Assembly: GCF_001632365.1 (NCBI RefSeq)
Contig: NW_024468564.1
Span: forward strand, 7,532 to 71,531
Origin: Laetiporus sulphureus 93-53
Lineage: Eukaryota; Basidiomycota; Agaricomycetes; Polyporales; Laetiporaceae
Direction of reading: 5' to 3'
DNA length: 64,000 bases
Below the pieces are notes generated by a model that worked only from the letters and a program-made list of their open reading frames with translations, ran no database searches and was not told where the DNA came from. Made by a program: the position numbers and the translations under genes. Position 1 is the first letter of the stretch; every line of letters starts with the position of its first letter. This document shows, one piece after another, positions 13,038 through 24,892 of the stretch.

Positions 13038-14335
13038 TCACAGGCTGTTCACCCAGCCTGCAAGGATACGGAAAGTATCAGTTCTCTCCGGCTCGTGGAA
13101 GGGCAGCACGAGGAAGTCATGAGTCGAATCAGGGACCTCGACGTATGTCACCTCGTCTTTACTCATATCCACCACCATCCTGTCCCTCAGCGTGCGCATG
13201 GGATCAAGGGCCATCTCCGCACCACCGGTGATCATCAATGTCTTAGGCAGGTTCGCGAACATGTCCTTCATCACTGCGAGGTGTAGCGCTCCGGAGGAGA
13301 ACCATACCGTCGACGCCACATCGTCGGGCAGATACCCAAGCATCGCTCGCTTGCTGTAGCCACTGTAGAAGATAGGGCCCACGAAGTCGGATCGTGAGTG
13401 CTTGTACATCGAAGAGTCGCGTCCGACATGCGTCAACGCCGAGTCAACCATCGGGGACAGCAGGATCATGCCCCGCGGAGCTGGCAGGCTCGGTAGCTGA
13501 TACTTGCTGATATAGTACGTGAGGACGAATGCAAGGTTGCCGCCCGCCGAGTCGCCTCCGATGACAATGTCGTTCGCGGAGAAGCCAACCACCTCGAGCA
13601 GGTAGCGGTAGCCGGAAATAGCGTCGATGAGCGCGGTTGGGAAAGGATTGGCTCTCCCGAACGCCTCGGCGCTCGAAAGACGGTATTCAAGGGCAAAGAT
13701 GCGGGTCTTGGGCAGGTGCTCCTGCAGGCCTTCATAGAGGTACTTCATGCTTACACTGCTCGGGTTCGCCGTCCCCATCTAGTAAAGTGCATCATCATCT
13801 CCGTCAGGACGTCCGAAATGCAGGTTGGCACTTACAACATACGCTCCACTTGCATAGATAGCATGAGGTCAAGCGCGATGGCACGTACAGAGCGGTCCGA
13901 CTCACCATGCAAGTGATAGATGACTTTCTCTCCCGGAGACGCCTTCTGGCCGACTTCACCACTGGGCCCGCGCGGTCCGATCCAGAAACCAGCCGTCCTG
14001 ACGGGCTGAATGTTGTTGACGCGTGTGAACTCTTTCACTTCGCCCACGATCAGCTCAGTGGGTACGGGGTCGATGAAGACGAGACCAGTGGTGGCGGCGT
14101 CTGGCGCATCCTCCTTTGGGTATGCAGGAGTTGGGATACCCGTCTCGTATACGTAAGCAATGTACACCTGAAAAAGGTTGACGAATATGGCTCTGCCCAA
14201 GGTCCAGGAGGTCCTAGGCCGCCAGGACGGAAGGAGATTGATGAGCGTCCAATAGGGCAGTCGCAAGAGCAAACCAGCTACGGTGCTCAGCGTGTAGATG
14301 GCCTTGAAAGGCTGGTAGCGGAATGCAAAGACCAT
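13038..14335 (-). CDS. Alpha/beta hydrolase, HSL-like (fold-3) family
   Basis: This is a serine hydrolase of the hormone-sensitive-lipase-like group. The N-terminal part has hydrophobic stretches (AIYTLSTVAGLLLRLPYWTL) that suggest membrane association. The oxyanion motif region reads YHLHG before an intron and is followed by YVMGTANPSS. The nucleophile elbow is GGDSAGGNLAF. The acid and histidine regions are ALDPMRTLRD and VPDSTHDF, and the protein ends AGWVNSL at 13038. I prefer the ATG at 14335 (MVFAFRYQPFKAIY); an in-frame ATG also exists at 14446. Oddity: between about 13845 and 13916 the two introns around the small HGG exon leave one base too few. The expected GGAYV reading fits only if one G is restored at the junction, so either the splice site is unusual or the gene has a one-base deletion. 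Confidence 0.7.
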
Positions 14336-14620
14336 GTCGCGTTCAAAAGTGTGTGTGCGATGAAACTTGTGGGAGAGGTGCTTAAGACTGGTGTGCGCGC
14401 GCCACCGAGGCATTGCATCGGGAAAACTCGAACCGACAAGTTTCAAAACAGCAGTCCTGAGGCTTTCTAGAGTTTATTGTCTTTTTTGGTGACGGCAAGC
14501 AGATAAAAGTGTCCTAAGTCGGATGCGCTCGCGGCTCATGCATCATGAGTCACGGTCATGGTTCCACCGATTCCACCGGAGCCGTCTTGAAGACGATAGG
14601 GATTCCACAGTTCATTTTGA

Positions 14621-14638
14621 CTCGAAAGCGCTTTCGAG
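14621..14638. promoter_or_regulatory. Perfect 18-base palindrome, copy 1
   Basis: CTCGAAAGCGCTTTCGAG is its own reverse complement. It occurs in the first tandem unit upstream of the hydrolase gene. The perfect dyad, kept intact while surrounding bases differ, suggests a binding site for a dimeric protein or a cruciform. The role is inferred. Confidence 0.4.
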
Positions 14639-14819
14639 GGGTTGCTCGGCGCGTCAGACAATAATATCCGGGGCCTGCGGAGGTTCGCAGGAATTGTGGC
14701 GGCTCCGGAGACTACTCAGCGCGCGCTTGGCCGCATTGGCATAATGAAAATGATGAGTCACGGTAATGATTCCACCGGAGCCGTCTTGAAGACGATACGG
14801 TTTGCACAGTCCATCTTGA

Positions 14820-14837
14820 CTCGAAAGCGCTTTCGAG
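14820..14837. promoter_or_regulatory. Perfect 18-base palindrome, copy 2
   Basis: This is the same CTCGAAAGCGCTTTCGAG dyad in the second tandem unit, 199 bases from the first. Both copies are exact although the units differ at many other positions. Confidence 0.4.
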
Positions 14838-14930
14838 TGGGTCGCTCGGCGCATCAGACACGGATATCCGGAGCCTGCGGAGGTGAAGGAATTCTGGAGT
14901 CTCCGGGGACTACTCAGCGCGCGCTTTCGG

Positions 14931-15440
14931 CAAACCCCGCATCGCGAAAGTTAGGACGAAAGTCAACATTGGAGTTACATTGAGATTCATAGTCATCAGC
15001 AAAAAAGCAGAATGCATATATAGGCAGGTGAAGTAGGTAGTAACATGGGCACATACCTATGATATAGGCCGGAATAGCTAGATAATACATGGTCTTGCGA
15101 CGCCGGTATGATTTGCCTGGACAAGTAGTCGAGTGATCCGACGAGGGTTGCTAGGAGTAGTCCGAGCTATATCTGCGGTGGATGGCTCACAGGTGACCGC
15201 ATTGCCGGCCTTGGTACTGCACCAGTCCATATGAATTATTTATAATAAACTGTGAAGAAATTACATTTTACAACTATGTAGTACGCATGTGAGGTGAATG
15301 TCGAGCCATCGATTTTTTATTAAAATTCACAGAGCTCAGCATTACGAGTGTCTCTCATCTGTCAGCGCTAGACCATAGTACCCTTCATGAGTGCTTGATC
15401 TGAATGACACAACAGTAAACTTCTGCTGTCAAATACCTTC
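14931..15440. other. Intergenic, no gene recognised
   Basis: This is AT-richer sequence between the tandem repeat and the 3' end of the elongation factor 2 gene. No frames or structured elements stand out. Confidence 0.5.
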
Positions 15441-18400
15441 TTATAGCTTGTCGTAGTACGTATCCAGGGGCGGAATTTCGGGCTGCACAGAATAGACATG
15501 AGCAAAATATATTAACGCAAGTAGGAGCAAACGAACCTTGAGACCCTTGCGGACACGAATACGCCTGACGATTTCCTCGATCTTGCTGCCCTTGTCGAGC
15601 GGAGCTGTGAAGAGACTTCAGTCACCACAATATGATTTGGACATGATTGCAGATAGATTCACATCCGTTCAGCGTCTCCCAGTGGTCGAACACACTCTGG
15701 GGGAACGCCTGACCACCAGTCTGCGAGCGAAGCTCCCCATTGAAACCGAAGGACTCCCCGACGGGCAGGTATGCCTTGATCGTGAACATAGGCGTGCCGA
15801 CACGCTGCTCCTCGGAGAACACCTGGCCACGACGCTTATTGAGCACACTGTAGACACCGCCAATCGCGTTCTCCGGGCACTGAATCTCAACTGATAGAAA
15901 AATCAGCTGTGCATGGATAGATGGAGCTAGGAAAAACACACCGAGATAGACAGGCTCCTGGAGACCGGGCGTGGCAAGCAAGCATGCGGCATAGCAGACG
16001 CGACGACACGTCGGAATGATCTGTCCTCCACCACGGTGGATGGCATCCGTGTGGAGCTGTTCCCAACGAACGTCAGAATGAACTTCAGCTGCAGAAACGT
16101 CTGATACATACCGTCACATCAAGGATGTCGATGCGGACACCACGCATGTTCTCCTCAGCGCAGACACCCTCCTTCGTTGCCCACTGGAAGGCAGCAACGC
16201 AAGAATCCTTGATTTCGTTGAGATACTGCACACCCTTCGTCACATCGACAAGGACGTTCGGACCAGCCGTGTCAGGACCGAAGCACCAGATCTTACGTGC
16301 GTCCGTGACGTCCCAACCGTACTCGTCCGCGAGAATACGCGCGCGGACCTTGTAATCGTCACGCGAGTTGACCTTGCCGGACTCGATGGCGAGCGAGAGC
16401 TCCTCCTCAATCGGCATCGCCTTGGCGTAGAGACGATTGTGCTTGTTCTGGGACTTGGAGAGCGCAACAATCGACGACTCGGCCTTGACAGTCTCACGAT
16501 AAGGGACGACGGGGTCGGAGACCTTGAGAGGAACACCGGCATGGTCCTCTTCGAGATCCTAGCATGGCAGAATTAACGTCAATAACAGACCTCATGGCCT
16601 TGGAACATAATGCATACCTTCAAGCAAATCTCCAAGTGGAGCTCACCAACACCAGCGACAATGTGCTCACCGTTCTCGGAGATCCACGTCTGGACACACG
16701 GGTCGGACTTCGAGAGACGCTTAAGACCCTCGACCAGCTTGGGCAGATCTGGAGCATTCTTGACCTCGACGGCGACCTGCACGACAGGCGACACGGAGAA
16801 CTTCATGACCCTTATGTTGTGCGCAGTCTCCGACGACGTGAGGGTACCGCTCTTGAGTAGGAACTGATCGATACCGACGAGACCAACGATGTTACCCGCC
16901 GGGCAGTCCTCGATGGGCTCGACATAACGGCCCATCATCAAAATCGTGCGCTGCACAGACTTGATGAACAGGTCTTCCTTCTTGCCCGGGACATAATTCG
17001 GGCCCTGGATACGGATCTTCGGGCCAGCACGAACGGTACCGGAGAAGACACGACCGAAGGCGTAGAAACGCCCCTTATCGGAGGTCGGCACCATCTTGGA
17101 GACGTAGAGCACGAGGGGTCCCTTGGGATCACAGTCACGAATACCGATGGCAGACTCGTCATCCATTGGACCCTCGTAGAGAGTCTCAACACGATAGCGC
17201 TGAGCAGTCTTAGGGGAGGGAAGGTTGATGACAATCATCTCCAGGAGAGAGTCACCGGCGGGCAAGAATTTGCGCATGATTACTTTCAAGAGAGCCTTGC
17301 CCTCGAGCTCACGCTCAGCCGGAACAAGCTTGACGTCGAGCTTCTCGAGCATGGAATCGATCGCGTCGTTATTGAGTTTCAAGACGGCATCGAAGACTTT
17401 GAAGATGGGGTCGAGGACGAACATGTTAAATGCGCGCTCGAGAGGTTTGCCGTCCGCGTCAGTGCCCTTGGCCGTCCATTTGTGCGTCGTGGGGTTGAAG
17501 TAGTTGTCGCCCCAAAGCTTGGCCATCATCTTCTCCTTATCAACTCCGAACTTCTTCGCGTACCTGTTCGCGAACTGGCGGAGGGTGAACCCCCACCCGT
17601 GCAGACCGGAACCGAAGGCGATGGTGCCCTTCTCGGGGTAGACCTGGACGTCACCCAGCGCAACGTCGTGGTATGTCGAAATGATGACGTTCACGTTCTC
17701 AATCGTACGACGAAATGACTGATACAGCGCCTCCTTGTCAACCTGCAGCTCGAGCAGAGCACGGTCAACCTTGTTGATGATGACGACGGGCTTGATACGC
17801 TCAGTCAGGGCTTGACGAAGCACAGTTTCTGTCTGCACGCAGACACCCTCAACACAGTCGACGACAACAAGGGCACCATCCGTGACACGGAGTGCTGCTG
17901 TGACTTCCGACGAGAAGTCAACGTGGCCAGGAGAATCGATCAAATTGATCAAGAACTCGCTGCCTGGGGATATTTGTCAGGAACACGAGGCCACCGACGC
18001 ACAGCACGCAGCACATACCCTCGGTCTGCTGCTTGATCGAACTTAAATCCTCCTTGTCGACCTCGAAGTACATGGAGATGGCGGTCGACTTTATAGTAAT
18101 GCCACGCTCCTTTTCGTCCGGTCGTGTATCCATGAAAACGACTTCGCCGACTTTCGCACTGGCAATGATACCAGCTTTGGAGACCAACGAGTCCGTGAGA
18201 GTGGACTTTCCATGGTCGACTGCGCGAAGCCTCTTGATAAACAACAAGACTAGAGCAAGGAAGCCAGTAACGAGACTTACCATGAGCAATAACGCTCATG
18301 TTACGGATATTGGTGGGCTTGTCCATGAGAGCCCGAATCTGGTCTGTTCAACCTCAGAATTGCCCGTTCAACCGAAATGGCTTTCATCACTCACCGACGG

Positions 18401-18482
18401 TGAAGTTACTGTCATTGCATAGAAAATGATGTAAACACTAAGGAAATTGCAGGGAGGTTGTAGAAGGCGAAACTTACACCAT
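15441..18482 (-). CDS. EFT2: Translation elongation factor 2
   Basis: This is eEF2, the GTPase that drives ribosome translocation in the cytosol. The start is [16 protein letters not shown], with the first exon ending after two codons, as is common in fungal EF2 genes. G motifs are [12 protein letters not shown] (G1), [15 protein letters not shown] (G2), [16 protein letters not shown] (G3) and [11 protein letters not shown] (G4). Domain II and III sequences follow in one long exon (16579-17952). The diphthamide loop reads [17 protein letters not shown] near 16010-16070. The usual PTMRR is PTCRR here. The C-terminus is [13 protein letters not shown] ending at 15441. About eight exons join in frame to a normal length of roughly 840 residues. 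It is almost certainly the housekeeping gene. The symbol follows yeast usage; EEF2 is the equivalent. Confidence 0.95.
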
Positions 18483-21068
18483 GGTCACTAGTTTTTACAG
18501 GCGAGCAGAAAAATAAAGTTAAGGTGGCGACGTCCTCTGAGGGATCGCCTGGGATCAAGGAGTGGTACTGAGTCGACGCGAGGAAAGGGGTGGCGCAGAA
18601 CTCGAAACTTTTGCAAAGGGGTGAACGGCCTGCTTATCCCGTGAGAATGACGCTCCCGTTCCCATATGCGGTAGGCGCCCAGCGCTGAGCGGTGTCTGGG
18701 GTCAAATGACAATCCGTGATGCAGTAGATTTCGACACAACATTTCCCTCACTGAAATTATCGTGCCCAAAGGATTTCACCGCAAACTGTGCGTACAAAGT
18801 TCATTTGACCCCTCCCCTGTCTCACATTTGCGTTCAGCTCTCTGACTACTCATAGCGCACTCATTGCTACGTGGTGGAGGCCTGACTGGTTTTCATTCAT
18901 GAGTATGATCTCGGGCGACACTCTGCTCATCATTGCAGGCTCCTTACATCCACTCAACGCACCGGTGGTATTGCTTGATCACATGCTCGCGTACTGAAGA
19001 TGTCGTCTCCTTGCGCCTCTTGTCTGTCAGATGTCTGCTATGCCGGCTGTGATTTCTCGACGACCCTGTCAGGCATTGCGCAATGTCTCTACCGACTACG
19101 GAGTGCCGTTGCTTCCTCAACATGGTCTTTCACGCCTGCATCTCCTACCTGGCAATCTGGCAACAAAGCATAATCTTGGTGTTTCGGACCATGACATGGA
19201 CATATACATCGGCTGGACGTGACCTGTCGATGTATGAGCACTCGCCGTGCGTTCCTATCGACCAGTGCTGTCAACGATCATATGGAGGGCATGCCGCTCG
19301 ATGTCTGCGCTGATGAGAGGAGACATCGTGCGTCATGAGCTGCCATTGTACGCCCATCTGATACTTGTTAGCGCCCGATATGCGTGAGTTCGGGAGGTTA
19401 TTGATAGGGGTCTGGTGAGCTCTGGGTTCAACAAGCTTCACGCATGGTTTGCATAACTCGGTGCTCTGCTACAAGCGAAAAGATAAAGATTCCAACTTGA
19501 CCCATCATCGCCGAGGCTTCTGGGCACGGGGCTTCTGGAGCTCTCAGCCTCTTGTCCCATCTGAATCGCTTTGGAGGCATCATGCAGCAGGGGAAGAGGA
19601 TACAAGGTTGGCTCCATCTACTCTGTGCATCGCACTGTGGCTCGTTCTATGCCATTATGGCTGCTCTTTGGTGTGCTTGCTGCATATGGTACTGGATTCA
19701 ATTGTCCTGCACTGCTGGTCGACACTGTGGCGCCTCTGGTCTTGAAGATAGTCTTTAACTAGCTGTCATAATTGCGATGCAGACGTCGTTTATGGATGCG
19801 TCGAAAACTCGCACAACCCGATCATTGGCGAGTCGCGACGCGCGAGACTTATACCTGGGGCTCCTCGGTATGACAGAGCCTTGCGTATTTGCGTAATCGC
19901 GTACAGTGACTGTCCACAAAATCCACGCCGGATTGTTTGTCTGCTCATTTAGTGGTAAAGTCCAGTTTGAAAGATCAGCATCGTGCTGGGCTCTCGCGTT
20001 CGTTGGTATTCCTGCTGACAGTATCTGAATTTGTGAGCCCTTGCATCACGCGCCTTTTGTATCAATCTTATTATGTTCAAAACGGCTGGTTAATGCGGTG
20101 CTATTGCATCAGCCACATTCTTATTTACGGATTGCTGACTGCTGTGGACATGTGCGATCTTTACAGGAAGCTGTATGCTCGCACGACTGCGGAGACATCG
20201 CGCTGGAATCATCGTTAGTGGATGACTCGACCAGGCAGGATCTCAATGGGATTACGATGATCTTCCAGACATCTGGAACTCGCGATCTTTCTCCCCAATG
20301 TATGCTCATCGTCTAGTGTTGCCTTCAAGGTGCTGATGGGAACATTGCCTATGAGTGCTGGCACTGCTCAGCTTTCAAACTTGGTGACGCCTGCGGATGT
20401 GATCTCTTGGGTTTTGACTGGCTGATCCTGTGTAACGCTAATAACATGTTCGCCATTGGCAGTCCGGTGCGATATCTGTCACCGCGCGTGCAAGCACGTT
20501 CATAGAAGCTCCAGTGAATCACTGCTCTCTCCCTCCACGGATTGGAATGAGAACGAACGTGACACGACGTACAGCGGTCGTGGTGAAGAACAGCCCCGTG
20601 CGTTTCTCAGCTTTATCGCCAACGACACCCATTCCTTTTGGACATAACCGAGAGGTGATAGCAATTCGCTTACACGTACATTAATTTTCTTCCCATTCGA
20701 GGAAATGGAAACCCATTTTCACCGGTCTCGGCGAACGAAAGATTGAGTTTGAGAAGTAAAACCTGGCATCGTTTCCCGACCACGACATGCGCACCGAAGC
20801 ATCTTATGAGACTGCGATCAACGGGTTTAGCTCAGCTCCGTCATCTCTAAATCTGATTTCTACGCGTACAGAAAATGTTTTGATCACAATCCCGAGACGA
20901 CCAGATGATCATGCACCAGTACTCTTGTGCATGGGATCCAGGCACCCATCAGCCATCTTGGTAGTAAGGTAGCGGCGTCTAAGTGGCCGTATCACTACAT
21001 AGACGCTCTTCTCAACATCGTAGTTTTCCCTCACCGTATTGTTTCTCGAACTCTAGTCTGTGCCATCA
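18483..21068. other. No confident gene
   Basis: This is a 2.6-kb stretch without a recognisable gene. A 57-codon frame at 19000-19173 (+) starts MSSPCASCLSDVCYAGCDFS and is rich in cysteine. A second cysteine-rich frame runs to 19758 (LCASHCGSFYAIMAALWCACC). Neither has a clear signal peptide or conserved splice pattern, and I cannot say whether they are expressed. Confidence 0.35.
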
Positions 21069-23079
21069 TGCTTGACACATTGCTGGTCTGCTCCGCAGCT
21101 TTCGCTATACTGGCAATAGCCACATATAGGAGCTTGGTTTCCCGTCTTCCTCTTCCTCCAGGTCCGAAGGCTAGATTCATTTCCGGGAATGTCCATCAGC
21201 TCCCTGCCAGCCACCCCTGGCTGAGGTATACTGAGTGGTCAAAGCAGCATGGTATGAGATGAATCATCGTATTTCTATTGCCGGAATGTCATCGCTTCAT
21301 TCTTTCATTGTCATGCAGGCCCGTCGGTTTACTTCCGCGTGTTCACTCGCAGGGTTCTCGTTTTGAACTCCCTGAAAGCAGCCACAGATCTTCTTGAATC
21401 CCGATCTACCATTTACTCAGATCGCCCGATATTATGGATGTACACAGAGCTCATAAACAGGAAGCTAGCTGTCTTCAACATTTCGTCGAAGAACCCGCGG
21501 TTCAAGAGGTATCGCAGAATTCTACATAGCAGTCTGAACCCTCGCGCCGCACAGAGCTTCAGAGCACTCCAGGTGAAAGAAACTCACACGCTCTTGCGAG
21601 GCCTGGCGGCTTCGCCTCAGGATTTTATGTATCATATAAGAAGGTGAGAGCGCCACACCTCTTGAGAAGGGTATCGTGTAATATAACACGTTCCTTGAAC
21701 TGTGTAGGAATGCGGGTGCAGTGATGCTCAAATATACGTATGGATGGACAGTGAAGAGCAACGACGACCCCTTGCTTAAGATTCTCGAGGACTCCATCGA
21801 GCTCCAGACGGTTGTCACTAAGCCAGGCCGTTGGCTCGTCGATACATTCCCGATACGTATGCATATCATGAATTTTATCTGGCTCTGTAGCTCATGATCG
21901 ATCTAGTTCGCTTCGTACCAGCGTGGTTGCCGTTCGCCAATTTCAAACGCATGGCGGCTGAGTACCGCAGAGAGTTCTCCAGAGTGGATGACATCCCTCA
22001 TGAATGGGCCAAGCAGCAAATTGTCAGCATTCTCAGACCTCCCGTCCGCATGGATTACTGATTTGACATGGTAGGATATGGGGATACATGTCGATTCATT
22101 CGCATCTCGTCATTTGCGCACTGCTAGTGGCATGACGGTGGATGCGGAGGAGGAGGACATCATCAAGTGGTGCAGCGTCGCGCTTTTTGCAGGAGGAAGT
22201 GATACGGTGAGTGCTGGCCGCCCAACCTCGACCGCACTGAGGATACATAAATCGGATAGGTCGTTGGTGTGGTGAAAGCCTTCATTCTAGCCATGAGCCT
22301 CTATCCTCAGTACCAAAAGCGCGCTCAGCTTGAAATCGCCGAAGTGATAGGTTCGCAAAAATTGCCGACTTTTGATGACCAGCCGCGTCTGCCGTATGTG
22401 ATGGCCATCTTTAAAGAGGTCCTGCGATGGGCCCCGGTGGCACCACTGGGTATGGCTAATATGCCGACGATACTATTCTATCTGAATACATGAGATATGC
22501 AATTTAGGTCTGCCACATTCAGTCACGCAAGATGATATTTACGAGGATTACTTGATCCCGAAGGGCACTACTGTGATAGCGAACATATGGTGAACGCTGT
22601 GTGTCTTCCCCTCTTTCGGCTGCTGAGACTCTTTGATAGGGGGATCTCTCACGATCCTGATAACTACCCGGAGCCGTCAGTATTTAATCCCGAAAGATTT
22701 TTGCCGCACGATGGAGGCGATTCTGGACTAGACCCTCGCAAGTTCGTTTTCGGTTTCGGGCGACGTGTCTGTCCGGGTATATTCTCTTCTACGTTCAGCT
22801 GACAGTGATACTGATCGGTCTACAGGTTCACATTTTGCAGAGGTGTCAGTCTTCTTGGTCATCTCGAACATACTGGCCATGTTCAACATCGACAAAGCCG
22901 TCGATGAGAAAGGAGAAGTGATTGATCCTAGTGTTGAGTTCACCAGTGCTGTCACTAGGTGCGCAGCCAAGATATGTTCACAGCACGCACACTAATGCAC
23001 ATTCAGCCATGTCAAGCCATTCGACTGTCGCATCACCGTATGCAACCCAGAGCTTCTCGCTGCCTTGGAGGCAGATTAA
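21069..23079 (+). CDS. Cytochrome P450 monooxygenase 1
   Basis: This is a membrane-anchored heme-thiolate oxygenase of the endoplasmic reticulum. The N-terminal anchor is MLDTLLVCSAAFAILAIAT, followed by the proline-rich hinge LPLPPGPKARF. Exons then give VYFRVFTRRVLVLNSLKAAT, the helix C region, an I-helix oxygen motif AGGSDT split by an intron, the ExxR motif in FKEVLRWAP, PERF in FNPERFLPH, and the heme loop FGFGRRVCPG with the cysteine ligand. The last exon ends LLAALEAD at 23079. All motifs are canonical and about ten exons join in frame to a length close to 500 residues. It resembles OrdA-type P450s common in Agaricomycete secondary metabolism. The nearby P450, reductase and oxidase genes make a shared pathway plausible. 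Confidence 0.85.
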
Positions 23080-24892
23080 CAACTTCCCGCTTAAATCATT
23101 CCTGTTGTTTCTGCTTCCTGTGCTAGTTTTGTCTCAGGCTTCAAGCTACGTGTGGTAACATCGCAAGCGCGGTAACTACCTCTGGCTTTCAATTGACCAT
23201 TCAACTTCATCTCCGCTGATTCTGAGTTCAGTCATGATATTTGCCATTCAAGGTTCCCAAAAGATGTCTTTGATATCATTCGACAGGCCTTGTCAGAGTC
23301 TTGGACTCTAGAGCGGCAGATTTCTCTCAATACACATCTGTACCGGTCTCAACGCAGTTGCAGCTCTGCTTACAGCATGCATATCTGATGAATCTCAAAG
23401 TGTCTGCTGCTTGAGGGGATACATAGCACCGGTAAAGTACGACTGTGTTGCCGTGCTGCTAATCGGCGTACGATCATGAGGCAAGGCATCTTGTGCACAT
23501 CATCACGACTCATGGCCCTGGTCAACACAGAGCACACAGCGAGGAAGAGATTTCGTTTATACTTTTGCCATCGTCACAGGACGCAACATCAATGGTTAGG
23601 TTCACCGAGACGCGGCTAGTGTTCGCGATGTTTCACAATTAGAGTGCCACCTTAACGAAAAAAAAGGCAGATTTAATCAGTTAACGTTCAGAACTCTGCT
23701 GTGTGCACACGATGTATATATTCGCATGCGCTTTCACAGTGACCGGCTAAACCGTGTGCAGGTAATCAGAGTCACCGATGCATCTAACCAGCCCGCGTTC
23801 ATGGGAGCAATCACGATTAGATGCCCTGTCTACTTCAAAGACGCTTGCGCACCTTGGCTACAGTAAGCCTGATCGTCGAGGTGACGATATGCGCGCTATC
23901 AATCTGCGGCTACAATATCATGTACCGGGGTAAGTGAGGTCGGACTTGAGATCAGGAGCACACCAACATGCAAAACAGCACGGTCAAAGATAAGCGTATC
24001 ACCGGATGAGGTGAGAGGTTGCGAACTGAATGCAGCCACAACTTCTTGTAGAGCCGTCTTCTCAGTTCTGACCAGCCATAGGTGGGAACGTGCAACGCTG
24101 TGATCAACATCGCGCAGCCGATTCGCACTATGTATGTGACGTTGGCTATTGCTAAATGTGAAGTTTGAACACTGTGAGCGATGCACTGTCTAAGGAGGCA
24201 TAGACGTACATTTTCGAGTGTTTCTCGCCCGGACCTTTCCCTCGAGTTCAACTTCCTGGATCACAAAGATACAAACGAAGGCCCGAAGACGGCTACAAAC
24301 GTTAACGAGGGAACAGGGTCAGCAGCATGGGCGAGCCTTCGCGCGCCATGCGTGATTGGTTGTCCAGACCTTAAGCTGCAAGCGCTGGCAATCAATTACA
24401 TCCTGACACAGGCGAGCTCATGAATAGTAGCGGATAGCAACGATACTACCTTACGACAGCTCGATATCCTGGAACAAAGTCAAATTGACAATCGCTCAAG
24501 AATTCTGAGAATTAGCACATAGGTAATTGCTCACTACTAAGGCAAGCGTGTTCTCAGTGAAATCTAGCAATATCGTAGCATCCCGAGAGACGAAGCGGCC
24601 ATAATATCTATAGGAGTTGCTCATGGGATCATAAAACCTGTTCCATAGCGCAATATCTGCACCTGCGACATGTGCGCCGGTGGAGCCATTCGAGCAATTG
24701 CGACCAGGATGACAGTGTCGGTCAAGTGTACGGATGGCAGCTGTAGGAATGTGCAATTCATAAAATTCATAGCTGATAGTGCGTACATGGAGGTTGAACT
24801 CCATTTCACCGACCAATCGCGATATCGATAGCCAAGCTCTCAGAGTCCGGAGTTGAATCCGGCTTCCACCATGCTTTCCCGTGAACTGTCAA
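23080..24892. other. No confident gene; includes outer end of the left inverted arm
   Basis: Sequence from about 24050 onward is the reverse complement of 48412-49180, diverged. Within it a minus-strand frame at 24496-24816 (MEFNLH near its start, then CHPGRNCSNGSTGAHVAGA) is frameshifted in the right-arm copy, so it is probably not coding. I see nothing recognisable in 23080-24050. Confidence 0.4.

Larger units (their letters stand above)
14545..14930. repeat. Two-copy tandem repeat, about 208-base period
   Basis: Unit 1 runs from 14545 to about 14730 and unit 2 from 14753 to 14930, both starting ATGAGTCACGGT. They share a run of motifs in the same order: CCGGAGCCGTCTTGAAGACG, a perfect palindrome, GGCCTGCGGAGG or AGCCTGCGGAGG, and ACTACTCAGCGCGCGCTT. 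The repeat sits just upstream of the hydrolase gene (minus strand), in its likely promoter. It shows no conserved protein frame. Confidence 0.75.

Noticed and set aside
13907..14470. 187-codon plus-strand frame
   Set aside because: It is antisense to the conserved alpha/beta hydrolase exon, which explains the open frame.
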